Positions 16,109-25,395 of a stretch of DNA of 64,000 nt are shown here, piece by piece. The first letter of the stretch is position 1. Every line of letters starts with the position of its first letter. The position numbers were made by a program, and so were the translations under genes. The notes below the pieces were generated by a model that saw only the letters and a program-made list of their open reading frames with translations, searched no databases and was not told the DNA's origin. Source of the DNA: Allobaileyella intestinalis. Lineage in GTDB: Bacteria > Bacillota > Clostridia > Peptostreptococcales > Anaerovoracaceae. The DNA lies in the NCBI RefSeq assembly GCF_009695865.1, contig NZ_VUNB01000007.1:1-64000 (forward strand). The letters run 5' to 3'.

Positions 16109-19062
16109 GACCGGAAATCCTTAAAATGACAGCATTTGGACCCTATGCAGGTGAAACAGTACTGGATCTCAGGAAACTGGGCACAGGAGGGCTGTATCTT
16201 ATAGCCGGAGACACCGGAGCAGGGAAAACAACTATTTTTGACGGAATAATGTACGCCCTCTATGGAACCACCAGCGGAGAAAGCCGTTCAGGAACCAGCA
16301 TGAGGTCAGGTTATGCTTCTCCGGATTTGATGACGTCGGTGGAGCTTACTTTTGAATACAGAGGAAAAGAATACCGCATCAGGAGAAATCCGGCCCAGCA
16401 ACGTCCCAAGAAACGAGGTACCGGCATGGTGGAGGTAGGGGCTGATGCGGAGCTTACTATGCCAGGGGGAAAAATAATTACAGGAGTTTCTCCCGTAAAC
16501 CAGGCGGTGAAAGAGATCACAGGCCTTGATCACAAGCAGTTTGCAGGAATAGCCATGATTGCCCAGGGAGAGTTCCGGAAGCTTCTGAACGCAACAACAG
16601 ATGAGAGAAAGAAAATTTTCCGTGAACTTTTTGATACGAAAATCTACGACCAGTTTCAGACAGATATTAAAAACCTGGGCCTTGACCTGAACCGGAAGTA
16701 TCACGATCTTCAGATAAAATCTGGTGAGACTCTGGCTTCAATTGAGGGAGAGAATCCGGAAATACCAGAGGATCTTCTGGCTTTTCTGCCAGAAAACGGG
16801 GAACCTGAAAATACTGAAAAATCCACAGAAAACCAGGAAGGAGAAATGGACTCCGACTCTGAAGGAGAATACAGCCCTGAATTGGTGATCAGCCTGGCAG
16901 CAGAAGGAAAAGGTCCTGTAGAAGATGTGCCTGAGGCTTTGGCCCTTTTGAAAGAGAGAAACGACTTCAGATACAGGCAGGTAGATGAAATAAGACAGAT
17001 CATCTACGGCGAAATAGAAAAGACAGACAAGCTGCTGGAAACAGGAAGGCAGAGAGAAAAACAGGAGGCTGACCTTTCTCAGGCGGAGAAAGACGTTTCA
17101 ATGCTGAAGGAAAAACTGAAAGAATCAGAGGCTGACCTTCGAGGATGGGAGGACAGGGAGAAGCTGACTGAACAGTATGGCAGGAGGCAGGCGATTCTGG
17201 AAAAACAGCTGGAAGACTATTCAAAGCTGGACCAGATATTAAGAGCCATTGAAGAAGGGGAGAAAGAAACCAAGGAAAAAAAGGATGAGGCAGAAAATCT
17301 GGAAAAGAATGTGACAGATAAAAAGAAGAATCTGGAACAATTGTCAGAAAGGGAAAAGGCTCTTCAAGGCTGTGAGGGCAGAAAAGCAGAAGCTGGTGAG
17401 AAGGGTAAGGCGGTAAAAAGCTCCATTGACAGCCTTACGAATCTCTTAGACGACATAGACCAGGGGGGAAAACTGGAAGCAGAACTTGCCAGTGCCGAAG
17501 AAGCCTTCCGAAAGAAGACCCGGGAAGAAATGGAAAAAAACAGGATCTATGAAGACCTGTATCACAGATTCCTTGCAAGCCAGGCAGGAATAATGGCCAG
17601 AGATCTCCAGGATGGGATGCCCTGTCCTGTATGTGGATCTACAGATCATCCGGCTCCAGCTGATTTTACAGATGAAACCGGGGAACCAGTGGAAAAGAAG
17701 GACCTTGACAAAGCTAAAGGAGCTCTTGACAGAAGCAGGAAGGAGCTGGAAAACCAGGGAAACAATTGCAGCTCCTTGAGGAGCAGGCTGGGGACACTGA
17801 TGACAGCCCTATGGAAGAAGGCCGCCGAAAATCAGGTGATTGAGGAAAATCAGATTCCGAAAACATGGCAGGATTTCAATGAGAACAATGAGATTCAGGG
17901 AGCTGGCTTTGAGCTGACAGAAAAGCTGAAAAAACACACAGAAGCAAAGAAAGATGAGCTTCTGAAAATAAGAAGCAGCCTGGTAGATGAATACAGGATT
18001 GCTTCAAGACAGGTGGATGAATTGAATCATCTGAGAGAAAATATTCCCGTTTTGAGGCAGCAGTTAAACGAGGACAATGACAAAATCACCAGTGTCAGGT
18101 CTCAGGTTGTTTCTGCTGAAGCTAAACTGGAAGCTCTGAGAACAAGGAGATCAGAGCTTTCCGCCGGTCTGGAATACGGCAGCCGGAAGGAAGCTGAGAA
18201 GGAGATAAAAAGCCTTGCAGATAAGCAGGCTGAAATAAAAAATGGACTGAAGGCTGCCGCAGACAACAAAGGGTCTGCTGAGCGCCAGCTCAGCAGTGCA
18301 GAGTCCCGGTACGGGACTCTGCACAGGGCGCAGGCAGCCTTGCCTGCCGTGGACACGGAAAAGGAGGCGGCAAGGCGCCAGGTCCTGGCCGCCGGCCGCC
18401 AACGGTGTGACGGGCTGGCGGCGGACCTGGGGGCCCGGGGGCGGGCCCTTGCCAGCGCCCTGGGGAGCGTGAAGTCGAACCTTAAGGAGGAGGCGGAAGT
18501 TCTTGAACAGCTGACAGATGTGAAAGAACTTTCCGATACCTTTAACGGCAGCCTTTCCGGAAAGGATAAGATCCAGCTGGAAACATATATTCAGATGCAC
18601 TACTTTGACAGAATCATTTCCAGGGCAAACACCAGGTTCATGATAATGTCCTCTGGTCAGTTCGAGCTCATACGGAGGACAACAGCATCTGACAGAAAAA
18701 GCCAGTCCGGCCTGGAGCTGGATATCATCGATCACTACAACGGAACTGAGAGGGAAGTAAACACCTTGTCAGGAGGAGAATCCTTCCTGGCCTCTCTGTC
18801 CCTGGCCCTTGGCCTGGCCGACGAGATCCAGGCCTCTGCCGGAGGGATCAAACTGGACACCATGTTTATTGATGAAGGCTTTGGAACCCTGAGCCCGGAG
18901 TTCCTGGACCATGCTGTCCGGGCCCTGGCAGACCTGGCAGAGGGAAACAGGCTGGTGGGCATCATCTCCCATGTGGAAGAATTAAAAAACAGAATTGACA
19001 AGCAGATCCTCATCACAAAAGATCCGGCAACAGGATCCAGGGCCAGAATCATAACAGCCTGA
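16105..19062 (+). CDS. sbcC: exonuclease subunit SbcC
   Basis: 985 residues from the ATG at 16105, which overlaps the sbcD stop. Walker A G-D-T-G-A-G-K-T-T is near residue 33, long coiled coils flank a zinc hook C-P-V-C near 507, and L-S-G-G-E-S near 889 precedes the Walker B F-I-D-E-G-F-G. It is the SMC-like ATPase partner of SbcD. Oddly, about 110 bp (18362-18472) in the returning coiled coil is roughly three-quarters G+C, far above its flanks, and encodes an Ala/Arg/Gly-rich stretch. Confidence 0.95.
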   Translation: MRPEILKMTAFGPYAGETVLDLRKLGTGGLYLIAGDTGAGKTTIFDGIMYALYGTTSGESRSGTSMRSGYASPDLMTSVELTFEYRGKEYRIRRNPAQQRPKKRGTGMVEVGADAELTMPGGKIITGVSPVNQAVKEITGLDHKQFAGIAMIAQGEFRKLLNATTDERKKIFRELFDTKIYDQFQTDIKNLGLDLNRKYHDLQIKSGETLASIEGENPEIPEDLLAFLPENGEPENTEKSTENQEGEMDSDSEGEYSPELVISLAAEGKGPVEDVPEALALLKERNDFRYRQVDEIRQIIYGEIEKTDKLLETGRQREKQEADLSQAEKDVSMLKEKLKESEADLRGWEDREKLTEQYGRRQAILEKQLEDYSKLDQILRAIEEGEKETKEKKDEAENLEKNVTDKKKNLEQLSEREKALQGCEGRKAEAGEKGKAVKSSIDSLTNLLDDIDQGGKLEAELASAEEAFRKKTREEMEKNRIYEDLYHRFLASQAGIMARDLQDGMPCPVCGSTDHPAPADFTDETGEPVEKKDLDKAKGALDRSRKELENQGNNCSSLRSRLGTLMTALWKKAAENQVIEENQIPKTWQDFNENNEIQGAGFELTEKLKKHTEAKKDELLKIRSSLVDEYRIASRQVDELNHLRENIPVLRQQLNEDNDKITSVRSQVVSAEAKLEALRTRRSELSAGLEYGSRKEAEKEIKSLADKQAEIKNGLKAAADNKGSAERQLSSAESRYGTLHRAQAALPAVDTEKEAARRQVLAAGRQRCDGLAADLGARGRALASALGSVKSNLKEEAEVLEQLTDVKELSDTFNGSLSGKDKIQLETYIQMHYFDRIISRANTRFMIMSSGQFELIRRTTASDRKSQSGLELDIIDHYNGTEREVNTLSGGESFLASLSLALGLADEIQASAGGIKLDTMFIDEGFGTLSPEFLDHAVRALADLAEGNRLVGIISHVEELKNRIDKQILITKDPATGSRARIITA

Positions 19063-19167
19063 TTTGTCTCCTTCTATCCTGTGAATTTGTGGCCGAAATG
19101 GAGGAAAACAGCCATCTGTTATTACTGAAATTCATAAATATGGATATTTGACAAGTACAGATTGCGG

Positions 19168-19205
19168 AATCCGGGGTGATTGTATACACATCCCGGATTT
19201 TTTTG
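19168..19205 (+). terminator. terminator of sbcDC
   Basis: AATCCGGG at 19168-19175 pairs with CCCGGATT at 19192-19199 and is followed by a run of T (TTTTTTTG). Confidence 0.88.
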
Positions 19206-19357
19206 TGTGTATCTGTCTCTTGTTTGTTGCATCTTAATGACATAACATATTCATCGTGAAATATCTGAAAGGTAACTGCCAGGTCTGAGCTGCACCTGGT
19301 GCAGGTGGCAGGAGCCGTAACCCATAAACAAATTAACCGCATTTCAGGAGAAACGAG
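19206..19357 (+). promoter_or_regulatory. leader region of the pyridoxamine kinase gene with a GC-rich hairpin
   Basis: The gap before pdxY-like contains CACCTG-gtg-CAGGTG (19293-19307) nested in TGCC / GGCA (19277-19310). There is no T tract and no riboswitch class I can name. It could be a structured leader, or only a strong local hairpin. AGGAG lies 9 bp before the start at 19358. Confidence 0.35.
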
Positions 19358-20194
19358 ATGAAAAGAATTGTAACAGTACAGGACATTTCCTGTGTAGGCA
19401 GGTGCTCCCTTACAGTGGCCCTTCCTGTAATTTCTGCAATGGGAGTGGAGGCTGCAGTAGTTCCCACGGCCGTTCTTTCAACACATACTGCTTTTAAAGA
19501 AGGTTTTACTTTCCACGATCTTACTGGAGAAATCCCATCCATTCTGGATCACTGGACAAGGGAAGGCTTCAAGTTTGATGCTGTGTACAGCGGATATCTG
19601 GGCTCGAAAGAACAGTGCGACCTGGTTATCAGGATGTTTGAAGATTACACAGCAGAAGGGGCTCTGAGATTTGCAGATCCAGCCATGGCTGATGGAGGCA
19701 AACTGTATCCGGGATTTTCAGAGTCATTCCCGGAGGAAATGAAAAGAGTGTGCCAGGCTGCAGACGTAATCGTTCCTAATATTACCGAAGCTTGCCTCAT
19801 GACGGGAAAAGAATACAGAGATGATTTTTCCAATGAAGAAATGAAGGAAGTGGCAAAGTGCCTGGCTCAGGGAAATATCAGATATTGTGTGATTACAGGG
19901 GCACCAAAAGGTCAGGACAAGCTGGGGGCAATCTGCTACGACCGGGAAAATGACAGCTTTTTCGAATACTACAATGAGAAGCTGCCAGTACAGTTCCACG
20001 GTACGGGAGATATTTTCGCAAGTACCATGGTTGGTGCTCTCACAAGAGGCCGTACCATTGGTGAAGCAATTAAGCTGGCTGTTGACTACACTCTTGAGTG
20101 CATGAAGAAGACTTTGGCAGATCCTGACAGCAGATGGTATGGAGTGAATTTTGAAGAGGCCATTCCATTCCTGGTAAAGGAGCTGGAGAAATAA
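19358..20194 (+). CDS. pdxY: pyridoxamine/pyridoxal kinase
   Basis: 278 residues of the PfkB/ThiD-type ribokinase superfamily. The N-terminus V-Q-D-I-S-C-V-G-R-C-S-L-T and the late G-T-G-D-I-F motif (anion hole and catalytic Asp) are characteristic. It phosphorylates B6 vitamers with ATP as part of the PLP salvage pathway. The gene appears to stand alone, with a terminator upstream and its own AGGAG site. Assignment to PdxY rather than PdxK follows the N-terminal motif and is not certain. Confidence 0.88.
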   Translation: MKRIVTVQDISCVGRCSLTVALPVISAMGVEAAVVPTAVLSTHTAFKEGFTFHDLTGEIPSILDHWTREGFKFDAVYSGYLGSKEQCDLVIRMFEDYTAEGALRFADPAMADGGKLYPGFSESFPEEMKRVCQAADVIVPNITEACLMTGKEYRDDFSNEEMKEVAKCLAQGNIRYCVITGAPKGQDKLGAICYDRENDSFFEYYNEKLPVQFHGTGDIFASTMVGALTRGRTIGEAIKLAVDYTLECMKKTLADPDSRWYGVNFEEAIPFLVKELEK

Positions 20195-20319
20195 TTTTCG
20201 GGATAAATCACAACGATTATGTAAGCTTTTCACCGGATTATCACAAAGAATTGATATAAGAAAGTATATTTTTAAATTTTCATCCGTCACTTCTTCTTAG
20301 TGAAAGGCGATTAACTTAT

Positions 20320-20994
20320 ATGACAAAGGCTGTAAAGAAACTTACTAACGAGTTCCTTGTGGCTTTTATAGCCATGGCTATAGTCCTTATTTTTTCCATG
20401 ACCCATTTCCTGTTTGTCAGTCAGGCAGATACGGAAAATCTCTATGGAACCTCTGGAATCTCAGGGATTTCAGATGATGTATCTAAAAGCTTTGAAAAGG
20501 GAGAGAAGCTGACTGAGAAGGTGAACGAAACCAGGAAATCCGTTGTTCAGGTCTCTGCTGAAACCATCACATCTGACGAAACAGTACAGAATGAGATTGA
20601 AAAGCAGGAAGCAGAGAAGCAGGAACAGGCGAAGGCAGCTGCTGCTGCTTCGGCAAGGCAGGCCATAGCCGACTATGCAGTTCAGTTTGTGGGTAATCCT
20701 TACAAAGCCGGAGGCACAAGCCTGACAGATGGCTGTGATTGTTCCGGATTTGTGTATTCTGTATATCGCCATTTCGGCTATGATGTACCGAGAAACGGTT
20801 TCCAGACAGTGTATAAGCAGGTGTCATGGGATGAGCTGCAGCCTGGTGATATTCTGTATTACAGCGGGCATTATACGATTTACCTTGGAAACGGCAGGGA
20901 GATCAGCGCTGAAAACGAGTCCAACGGAATTCAGATCAGGGACATGAGCTTCAGATTCAGCCGCAGAATAAAGGCCTGCAGGGTTATCCTGTAG
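20320..20994 (+). CDS. secreted NlpC/P60 peptidoglycan hydrolase
   Basis: 224 residues. A hydrophobic signal or anchor (about 11-33) is followed by a coiled, Ala/Glu/Lys-rich linker and an NlpC/P60 domain. The catalytic Cys is in D-C-S-G-F (C141) and the His in G-H-Y-T-I-Y-L-G (H184). These enzymes cut stem-peptide bonds of the cell wall. The last 40 or so residues nearly repeat those of the second NlpC/P60 protein encoded at 23446-24945, so the two are paralogues with different linkers. A terminator follows at 21025. Confidence 0.9.
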   Translation: MTKAVKKLTNEFLVAFIAMAIVLIFSMTHFLFVSQADTENLYGTSGISGISDDVSKSFEKGEKLTEKVNETRKSVVQVSAETITSDETVQNEIEKQEAEKQEQAKAAAAASARQAIADYAVQFVGNPYKAGGTSLTDGCDCSGFVYSVYRHFGYDVPRNGFQTVYKQVSWDELQPGDILYYSGHYTIYLGNGREISAENESNGIQIRDMSFRFSRRIKACRVIL

Positions 20995-21024
20995 GAAGTC
21001 AGACAGATAATGAAATAAAGAAGA

Positions 21025-21053
21025 AGCCGGGATAACTGATTCCCGGCTTTTGT
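21025..21053 (+). terminator. terminator after the first NlpC/P60 gene
   Basis: AGCCGGGA (21025-21032) pairs with TCCCGGCT (21041-21048), followed by TTTTG. Confidence 0.88.
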
Positions 21054-21137
21054 ATTACAGTGACTTATAATAAAATGTAAGATAATACAAAGGTAGATAT
21101 GAGCTGGAAACTTGAGGAGTGATTACGGAGGTGCTTT

Positions 21138-22538
21138 ATGAAAAAATATAAATGTCTTGTCTGCGGTGCGGAATTTGAATGGGATGGTGAGGGTGAACCA
21201 GTGTGCCCTGTGTGCAAGGCTACAGGAGAAAATCTGGTTCCACTGGAGAAGACGGAAACAGAGGAAACTGCGGAAAAAAGTTCTGCCCCAGAGTCCCCGG
21301 AACCTGGTCAGGAGGGAAACTTGTTTTTTACAGATCCATATGCACGCCATGACGATTCCATACCTCACATGGAAGACATTCACACTATGGCCCTTACCGG
21401 ACAGCCTGTTTCAGGGGCAATGGCAACTACGCTGCCACTTCCGAAATGGGACGATATTCTGCTCCTGGGTGGTCAGCTGGCCCACATGCCTCTGGAAAAC
21501 AATGAACCTGTGTCCCTGACAACTGTAATCGGACATAATGCAGTTAAGCCAATGGTGCTGGACAGCCCGGTATATATTACCCACATGTCCTTTGGAGCTT
21601 TGTCCAAGGAAGCGAAAGTCGCTCTGTCAAAAGGAAGTGCCATGGCTGGTACTGCAATGTGTTCCGGAGAGGGCGGCATTCTGCCGGAGGAGATGGCGGC
21701 TGCTTATAAATACATTTTTGAGTATGTGCCTAATAAATATAGTGTTACTGATGAGAATCTCCGGAATTCTGATGCTATTGAGATAAAAATAGGTCAGGGT
21801 ACAAAGCCGGGAATGGGCGGACATCTTCCGGGAGAAAAGGTAACTCCTGAAATTGCTGAAATCAGAGGGAAAAAGCCGGGAGAGGATGTTCAGAGTCCAT
21901 CGAGATTCCCTGGAATCAACAACAGGGAAGATCTGAAAAATCTGGTGGAAGACCTGCGTAAACGGTCTGGTGGAAGACCGGTTGGTGTAAAAATTGCTGC
22001 CGGGCACATAGAGGAAGATCTGGAGTTCATTCTTCATGCAGGTCCTGATTTTATTACTATTGACGGAAGGGGAGGTGCCACAGGCTCAAGCCCTAAGCAC
22101 CTGAGAGATGCCACCAGCGTACCGACTATATATGCCCTGGCCCGTGCCAGAAGATATCTGGATGAACATAATTCAGATGTACAGCTGGTTATTACAGGTG
22201 GTTTAAGAATTTCTTCTGACTTTGCAAAAGCTCTGGCTCTGGGTGCCGATGCTGTGGCCATTGGAACGGCTGCAATGATTGCCGCAGGATGCCAGCAGTA
22301 CAGAATCTGCGGATCTGGAAAATGTCCTGTAGGAATTGCCACTCAGGATCCGGATCTGAGGAAGAGGTTTGATCTGCCGGGAGCTGCCATGAGAGTTGGA
22401 AATTTCCTGAATGCAACTAAGGAGGAACTGAGAACATTCGGAAGGGTTACAGGTCACAGGAACATTCATGATCTGACAAAGGCGGATCTCATAACACTGG
22501 ACAGGAATATTGAGGAGATAACAGGTATAAGAAGATAA
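21138..22538 (+). CDS. rubredoxin-like domain fused to FMN-binding glutamate synthase-like domain
   Basis: 466 residues. A rubredoxin-like iron site (C6-x2-C9 and C23-x2-C26) is joined by an acidic linker to a domain like the FMN-binding half of the glutamate synthase large subunit. Near the end, C-Q-Q-Y-R-I-C-G-S-G-K-C-P carries the three Cys of a 3Fe-4S cluster. The glutaminase domain of true GOGAT is missing, so it is probably a stand-alone oxidoreductase of unknown substrate fed by the rubredoxin domain. ACGGAGG lies upstream of the ATG. It stands apart from the GltD-like gene at 9981. Confidence 0.88.
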   Translation: MKKYKCLVCGAEFEWDGEGEPVCPVCKATGENLVPLEKTETEETAEKSSAPESPEPGQEGNLFFTDPYARHDDSIPHMEDIHTMALTGQPVSGAMATTLPLPKWDDILLLGGQLAHMPLENNEPVSLTTVIGHNAVKPMVLDSPVYITHMSFGALSKEAKVALSKGSAMAGTAMCSGEGGILPEEMAAAYKYIFEYVPNKYSVTDENLRNSDAIEIKIGQGTKPGMGGHLPGEKVTPEIAEIRGKKPGEDVQSPSRFPGINNREDLKNLVEDLRKRSGGRPVGVKIAAGHIEEDLEFILHAGPDFITIDGRGGATGSSPKHLRDATSVPTIYALARARRYLDEHNSDVQLVITGGLRISSDFAKALALGADAVAIGTAAMIAAGCQQYRICGSGKCPVGIATQDPDLRKRFDLPGAAMRVGNFLNATKEELRTFGRVTGHRNIHDLTKADLITLDRNIEEITGIRR

Positions 22539-22607
22539 CCGGCACAAATAAGAATAGTGGCAGTTGAATATTGTTTTTTCGTTGATTCAGATGAAGGGTA
22601 TTGTTGA

Positions 22608-23348
22608 ATGAAAAAGAAACCGGAGTTTCAGACTATTGTTCGGGGAGTTGCGTTAATTGTAACTATCCTGATAATTGTTTATATTTTCAAGAAGCATTCA
22701 CCGGCGCTGTTCAAAATGGTGGAAGAGGGAAGAATCTCTCAGATAGATGAATATGTGAGGGCCCAGGGAAGTTCAGGAGCAATTGTTATGATACTTCTTC
22801 AGGGTGCCTGCATGGCAACTATAGTGCTGCCTCTTTTTCCAATTTATATCTGCGACGGAATAATATTCGGAAAACTCACAGGAATACTGATGTGTTATGT
22901 CACAAATGTGGTGATGACATTGATAATATTCAAGCTGGCCAGGTTTTCCAAGAGGCTGACAGATCAGGTTCTTGGGGCTCACGGCAATCCATGGTTTCAG
23001 GAACTGCTGGATCATACTCATCATCCGGAAAAAGTTTTTCTGGTAGCAAGCACCATTCCTCTGATTCCCAACGGGCTTATTCCGTTCATCGCATCCAGGA
23101 CGGATATCCGGGCCCTTGATTTTATCAAGGCTATTGCCATGGGCTGCCTGCCAAGTACGGTGATTTTCATTGTTGCAGGTGATGGAATTCTGCGGGCTAT
23201 GAACAGCCCGGGATTTGTGGCCTTTATTGTTCTGCTGATTGTGGTGGGAGCGGTTATTTTCTTTAAATACAGGAAAAAGATAGCTTCTGTTGTAAAGCCC
23301 CGTATGAAAGATTACCTTTCCAGAAAGGAAGAGGAAGGGAGCAAATAA
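22608..23348 (+). CDS. TVP38/TMEM64 (VTT) family membrane protein
   Basis: 246 residues with about five to six hydrophobic segments and the VTT-domain signature region F-P-I-Y-I-C-D-G-I-I-F-G (residues 85-96) and I-P-L-I-P-N-G-L-I-P-F. The DedA/VTT superfamily is associated with lipid movement across membranes. The C-terminus is basic. It follows the flavoenzyme gene by 69 bp and ends at a convergent terminator. Confidence 0.88.
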   Translation: MKKKPEFQTIVRGVALIVTILIIVYIFKKHSPALFKMVEEGRISQIDEYVRAQGSSGAIVMILLQGACMATIVLPLFPIYICDGIIFGKLTGILMCYVTNVVMTLIIFKLARFSKRLTDQVLGAHGNPWFQELLDHTHHPEKVFLVASTIPLIPNGLIPFIASRTDIRALDFIKAIAMGCLPSTVIFIVAGDGILRAMNSPGFVAFIVLLIVVGAVIFFKYRKKIASVVKPRMKDYLSRKEEEGSK

Positions 23349-23378
23349 ACCTGCTGATATTTTATATTGATTGAAAAT

Positions 23379-23422
23379 GCCCTGGGAATCAGACTTCTGG
23401 TCTGTCTCCCGGGGCAAATTTT
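23379..23422. terminator. bidirectional terminator between convergent genes
   Basis: GCCCTGGG (23379-23386) pairs with CCCGGGGC (23408-23415), and the inner CAGAC / GTCTG extends the stem. AAATTTT follows on the plus strand and ATTTT on the minus strand, serving both the VTT gene and the second NlpC/P60 gene. Confidence 0.82.
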
Positions 23423-23445
23423 AACTAATATTAATTTCGCAGCTA

Positions 23446-24945
23446 CTAAAGAATTACTCTGCAGATGGAAATCATTCTTCCATATCTGTAACTCATGTTT
23501 CTGATCTGAACTCCGTTCCGCTCGTTCTCTGCGCTGATCTCCTGACCGTTTCCAAGATAGATGGTGTAGTGAGTGTCATATCTTATTATATCTCCAGGCT
23601 GGAGGTTGCTGTATGAAACGTGAGGATAGTAATTCTCAAAGCCCAGTCGTGGCACATTATATCCGAAATGGCGGTATACGTAATATACAAAGCCTGAGCA
23701 GTCAGCACCGCCTCTGGTAGGGTCTGTGCCTCCCCACTTGTAAGGATATCCTACAAACTGACGGGCGAAGGAAGCAACCTGGGCACGCTTTTGTGCCGAA
23801 GTAATGGCGGCCTGCTGCTGAGCGGCTTTTGCGGCAGCTTCCTGAGCAGCTTTCTGCTGAGCGGCCTTTGCGGCAGCTTCCTGAGCAGCTTTCTGCTGAG
23901 CGGCCTTTGCGGCAGCTTCCTGAGCAGCCTTCTGCTGAGCGGCCTTTGCGGCAGCTTCCTGAGCAGCTTTCTGCTGAGCGGCTTTTGCGGCAGCTTCCTG
24001 AGCAGCCTTTTCCTGAGCGGCCTTGGCTACAGCTTCCTGAGCAGCCTTCTCCTGAGCGGCCTTAGCGGCAGCTTCCTGAGCAGCCTTCTCCTGAGCGGCC
24101 TTGGCGGCAGCTTCCTGAGCAGCCTTCTCCTGGGCGGCCTTGGCGGCAGCTTCCTGAGCAGCCTTCTCCTCAGCGGCCTTGGCAGCAGCTTCTTGAGCAG
24201 CCTTCTCCTGGGCGGCCTTGGCGGCAGCTTCCTGAGCAGCCTTCTCCTCATCTGCTTTCTTTGTCGAGTTTATTACTGAATTTGCCTTCGTAACTGGAGC
24301 AGCAACTGCCTTTGAAATTACAGTCTTGCAAGAAGCAAGGGCGTCATTCTGATTTACGGACTCAGATTTTTCAGAGGAGTTCTGCTTATTGTCATCTGAA
24401 GCACTTTCAGATTTCTTGTCTGTGCTTGAAGAGGTTTCGGTTTTTCCTGAACTTTCAGGAGCTGCAGAAGGGCTGTTCTGCTGGTTGTTCTGTGCCGGAG
24501 ACTGAGCAGAGGACTGGCTTGCAGCAGTAGAACTGCTTGTCTGCTGGGTTCCTGACTGATCACTCTTCAGAGACTCTGACTGTGTGCCGGACTCTTCAGA
24601 AAGGTCAGGAACTGCAGTGTCCTTTGATTTTTCTGTGGAGCTCTCAGTGCTTTCAGCTTTTTCTTCAGTTTTTTCGTCTGAGGCTGCAGCGGTGTCCATT
24701 ATCTTCTGAATTACACCACTGGATTTCTCAAAAGCAAGTTTACCAGCGCTTACCGCACCATCTGTAACTGCTTCCACAGTGCTTCCAGCTTCTGAGCTGG
24801 CTACTGAAACCACATGATCAAACTGCATATCCTTAACCCACTGGGCATCAGCGTATGGTCTGATTATATCCATTGCCATGAAAAATGCAGCTCCAGCGGC
24901 TACTACAGTGAAAGTAGCAAGAAATCTTCTGGTCCTTTTCTTCAT
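23446..24945 (-). CDS. secreted NlpC/P60 hydrolase with eleven 13-residue Ala-rich repeats
   Basis: 499 residues from the ATG at 24945. This start is chosen because GGAAG lies 5 bp before it and M-K-K-R-T-R-R opens a normal signal segment (about 8-25); longer starts lack this. A Ser/Gln/Glu-rich low-complexity region is followed by about eleven copies of K-A-A-Q-E-A-A-A-K-A-A-Q-E (predicted long helix or spacer) and a C-terminal NlpC/P60 domain with D-C-S-G-F and T-H-Y-T-I-Y-L-G. It probably spans the wall and hydrolyses peptidoglycan at a distance. Its catalytic domain is paralogous to that of the 20320 gene. Confidence 0.9.
   Translation of the reverse strand: MKKRTRRFLATFTVVAAGAAFFMAMDIIRPYADAQWVKDMQFDHVVSVASSEAGSTVEAVTDGAVSAGKLAFEKSSGVIQKIMDTAAASDEKTEEKAESTESSTEKSKDTAVPDLSEESGTQSESLKSDQSGTQQTSSSTAASQSSAQSPAQNNQQNSPSAAPESSGKTETSSSTDKKSESASDDNKQNSSEKSESVNQNDALASCKTVISKAVAAPVTKANSVINSTKKADEEKAAQEAAAKAAQEKAAQEAAAKAAEEKAAQEAAAKAAQEKAAQEAAAKAAQEKAAQEAAAKAAQEKAAQEAVAKAAQEKAAQEAAAKAAQQKAAQEAAAKAAQQKAAQEAAAKAAQQKAAQEAAAKAAQQKAAQEAAAKAAQQQAAITSAQKRAQVASFARQFVGYPYKWGGTDPTRGGADCSGFVYYVYRHFGYNVPRLGFENYYPHVSYSNLQPGDIIRYDTHYTIYLGNGQEISAENERNGVQIRNMSYRYGRMISICRVIL
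23815..24255 (-). repeat. 39-bp in-frame tandem repeats in the NlpC/P60 gene
   Basis: About eleven near-identical 39-bp units encode the 13-residue Ala/Lys/Gln/Glu repeat. Two sub-types (QQK and QEK) form blocks, as expected from repeated duplication. Copy number could change by slippage or recombination. Confidence 0.9.
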
Positions 24946-25395
24946 ATCAACTTCCTTTTCCATAATACGAAACAATAAATACAAATCTGCTAATTTGTGG
25001 AAATAATACCATAAAACTTTTATCGTAACAATACCACATTGCAATTATTGTTAAGTAAAAACAGAGCTTTCCTGCGCGGTAATACAGGTGAATACCTCGC
25101 TGCTTTCCTTGAAAAACCGGGAGTTTTGCTGAAAGGCACTATAGTTTTGTAAAGAAAATCAGGACAAGAAAAATACAAAAAAATAAAATACGATAAAATG
25201 ATTATCCGTTTTATTCCGGTCTGTATCAAATTGTATAATTCATTTTTCACGCACCCTGCGTTGCAATGAGAACTTGTGGCGGATAAAATTATTAATTGAA
25301 AGACAGGCTGAATCGTACTGTTCTGAAAGAGGACGGGTCACGCTCTCAGCCAGAAAAGCATAAACATAGAAACTATATAACCGAAAGGATAATTC
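24946..25395. promoter_or_regulatory. divergent intergenic region before the MATE gene
   Basis: A 450-bp AT-rich gap between the NlpC/P60 gene (minus) and the MATE gene (plus). TATAAT at 25234-25239 may be a -10 element for the MATE gene, with only a weak -35, and would give a leader of about 150 nt. No riboswitch class was recognised in that leader. No open frame of interest is present. Confidence 0.4.

Noticed and set aside
23791..24279. Leu/Ser-rich 162-codon plus-strand frame
   Set aside because: It is the complement of the Ala-rich repeats of the NlpC/P60 gene.
24946..25044. 33-codon N-terminal extension of the repeat-bearing NlpC/P60 protein
   Set aside because: No ribosome site precedes it and the signal segment starts properly at the ATG at 24945.
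25240..25395. c-di-GMP-type riboswitch before the MATE gene
   Set aside because: A CACGCA stretch recalls the GEMM aptamer, but the GGCAAACC and closing elements are missing.
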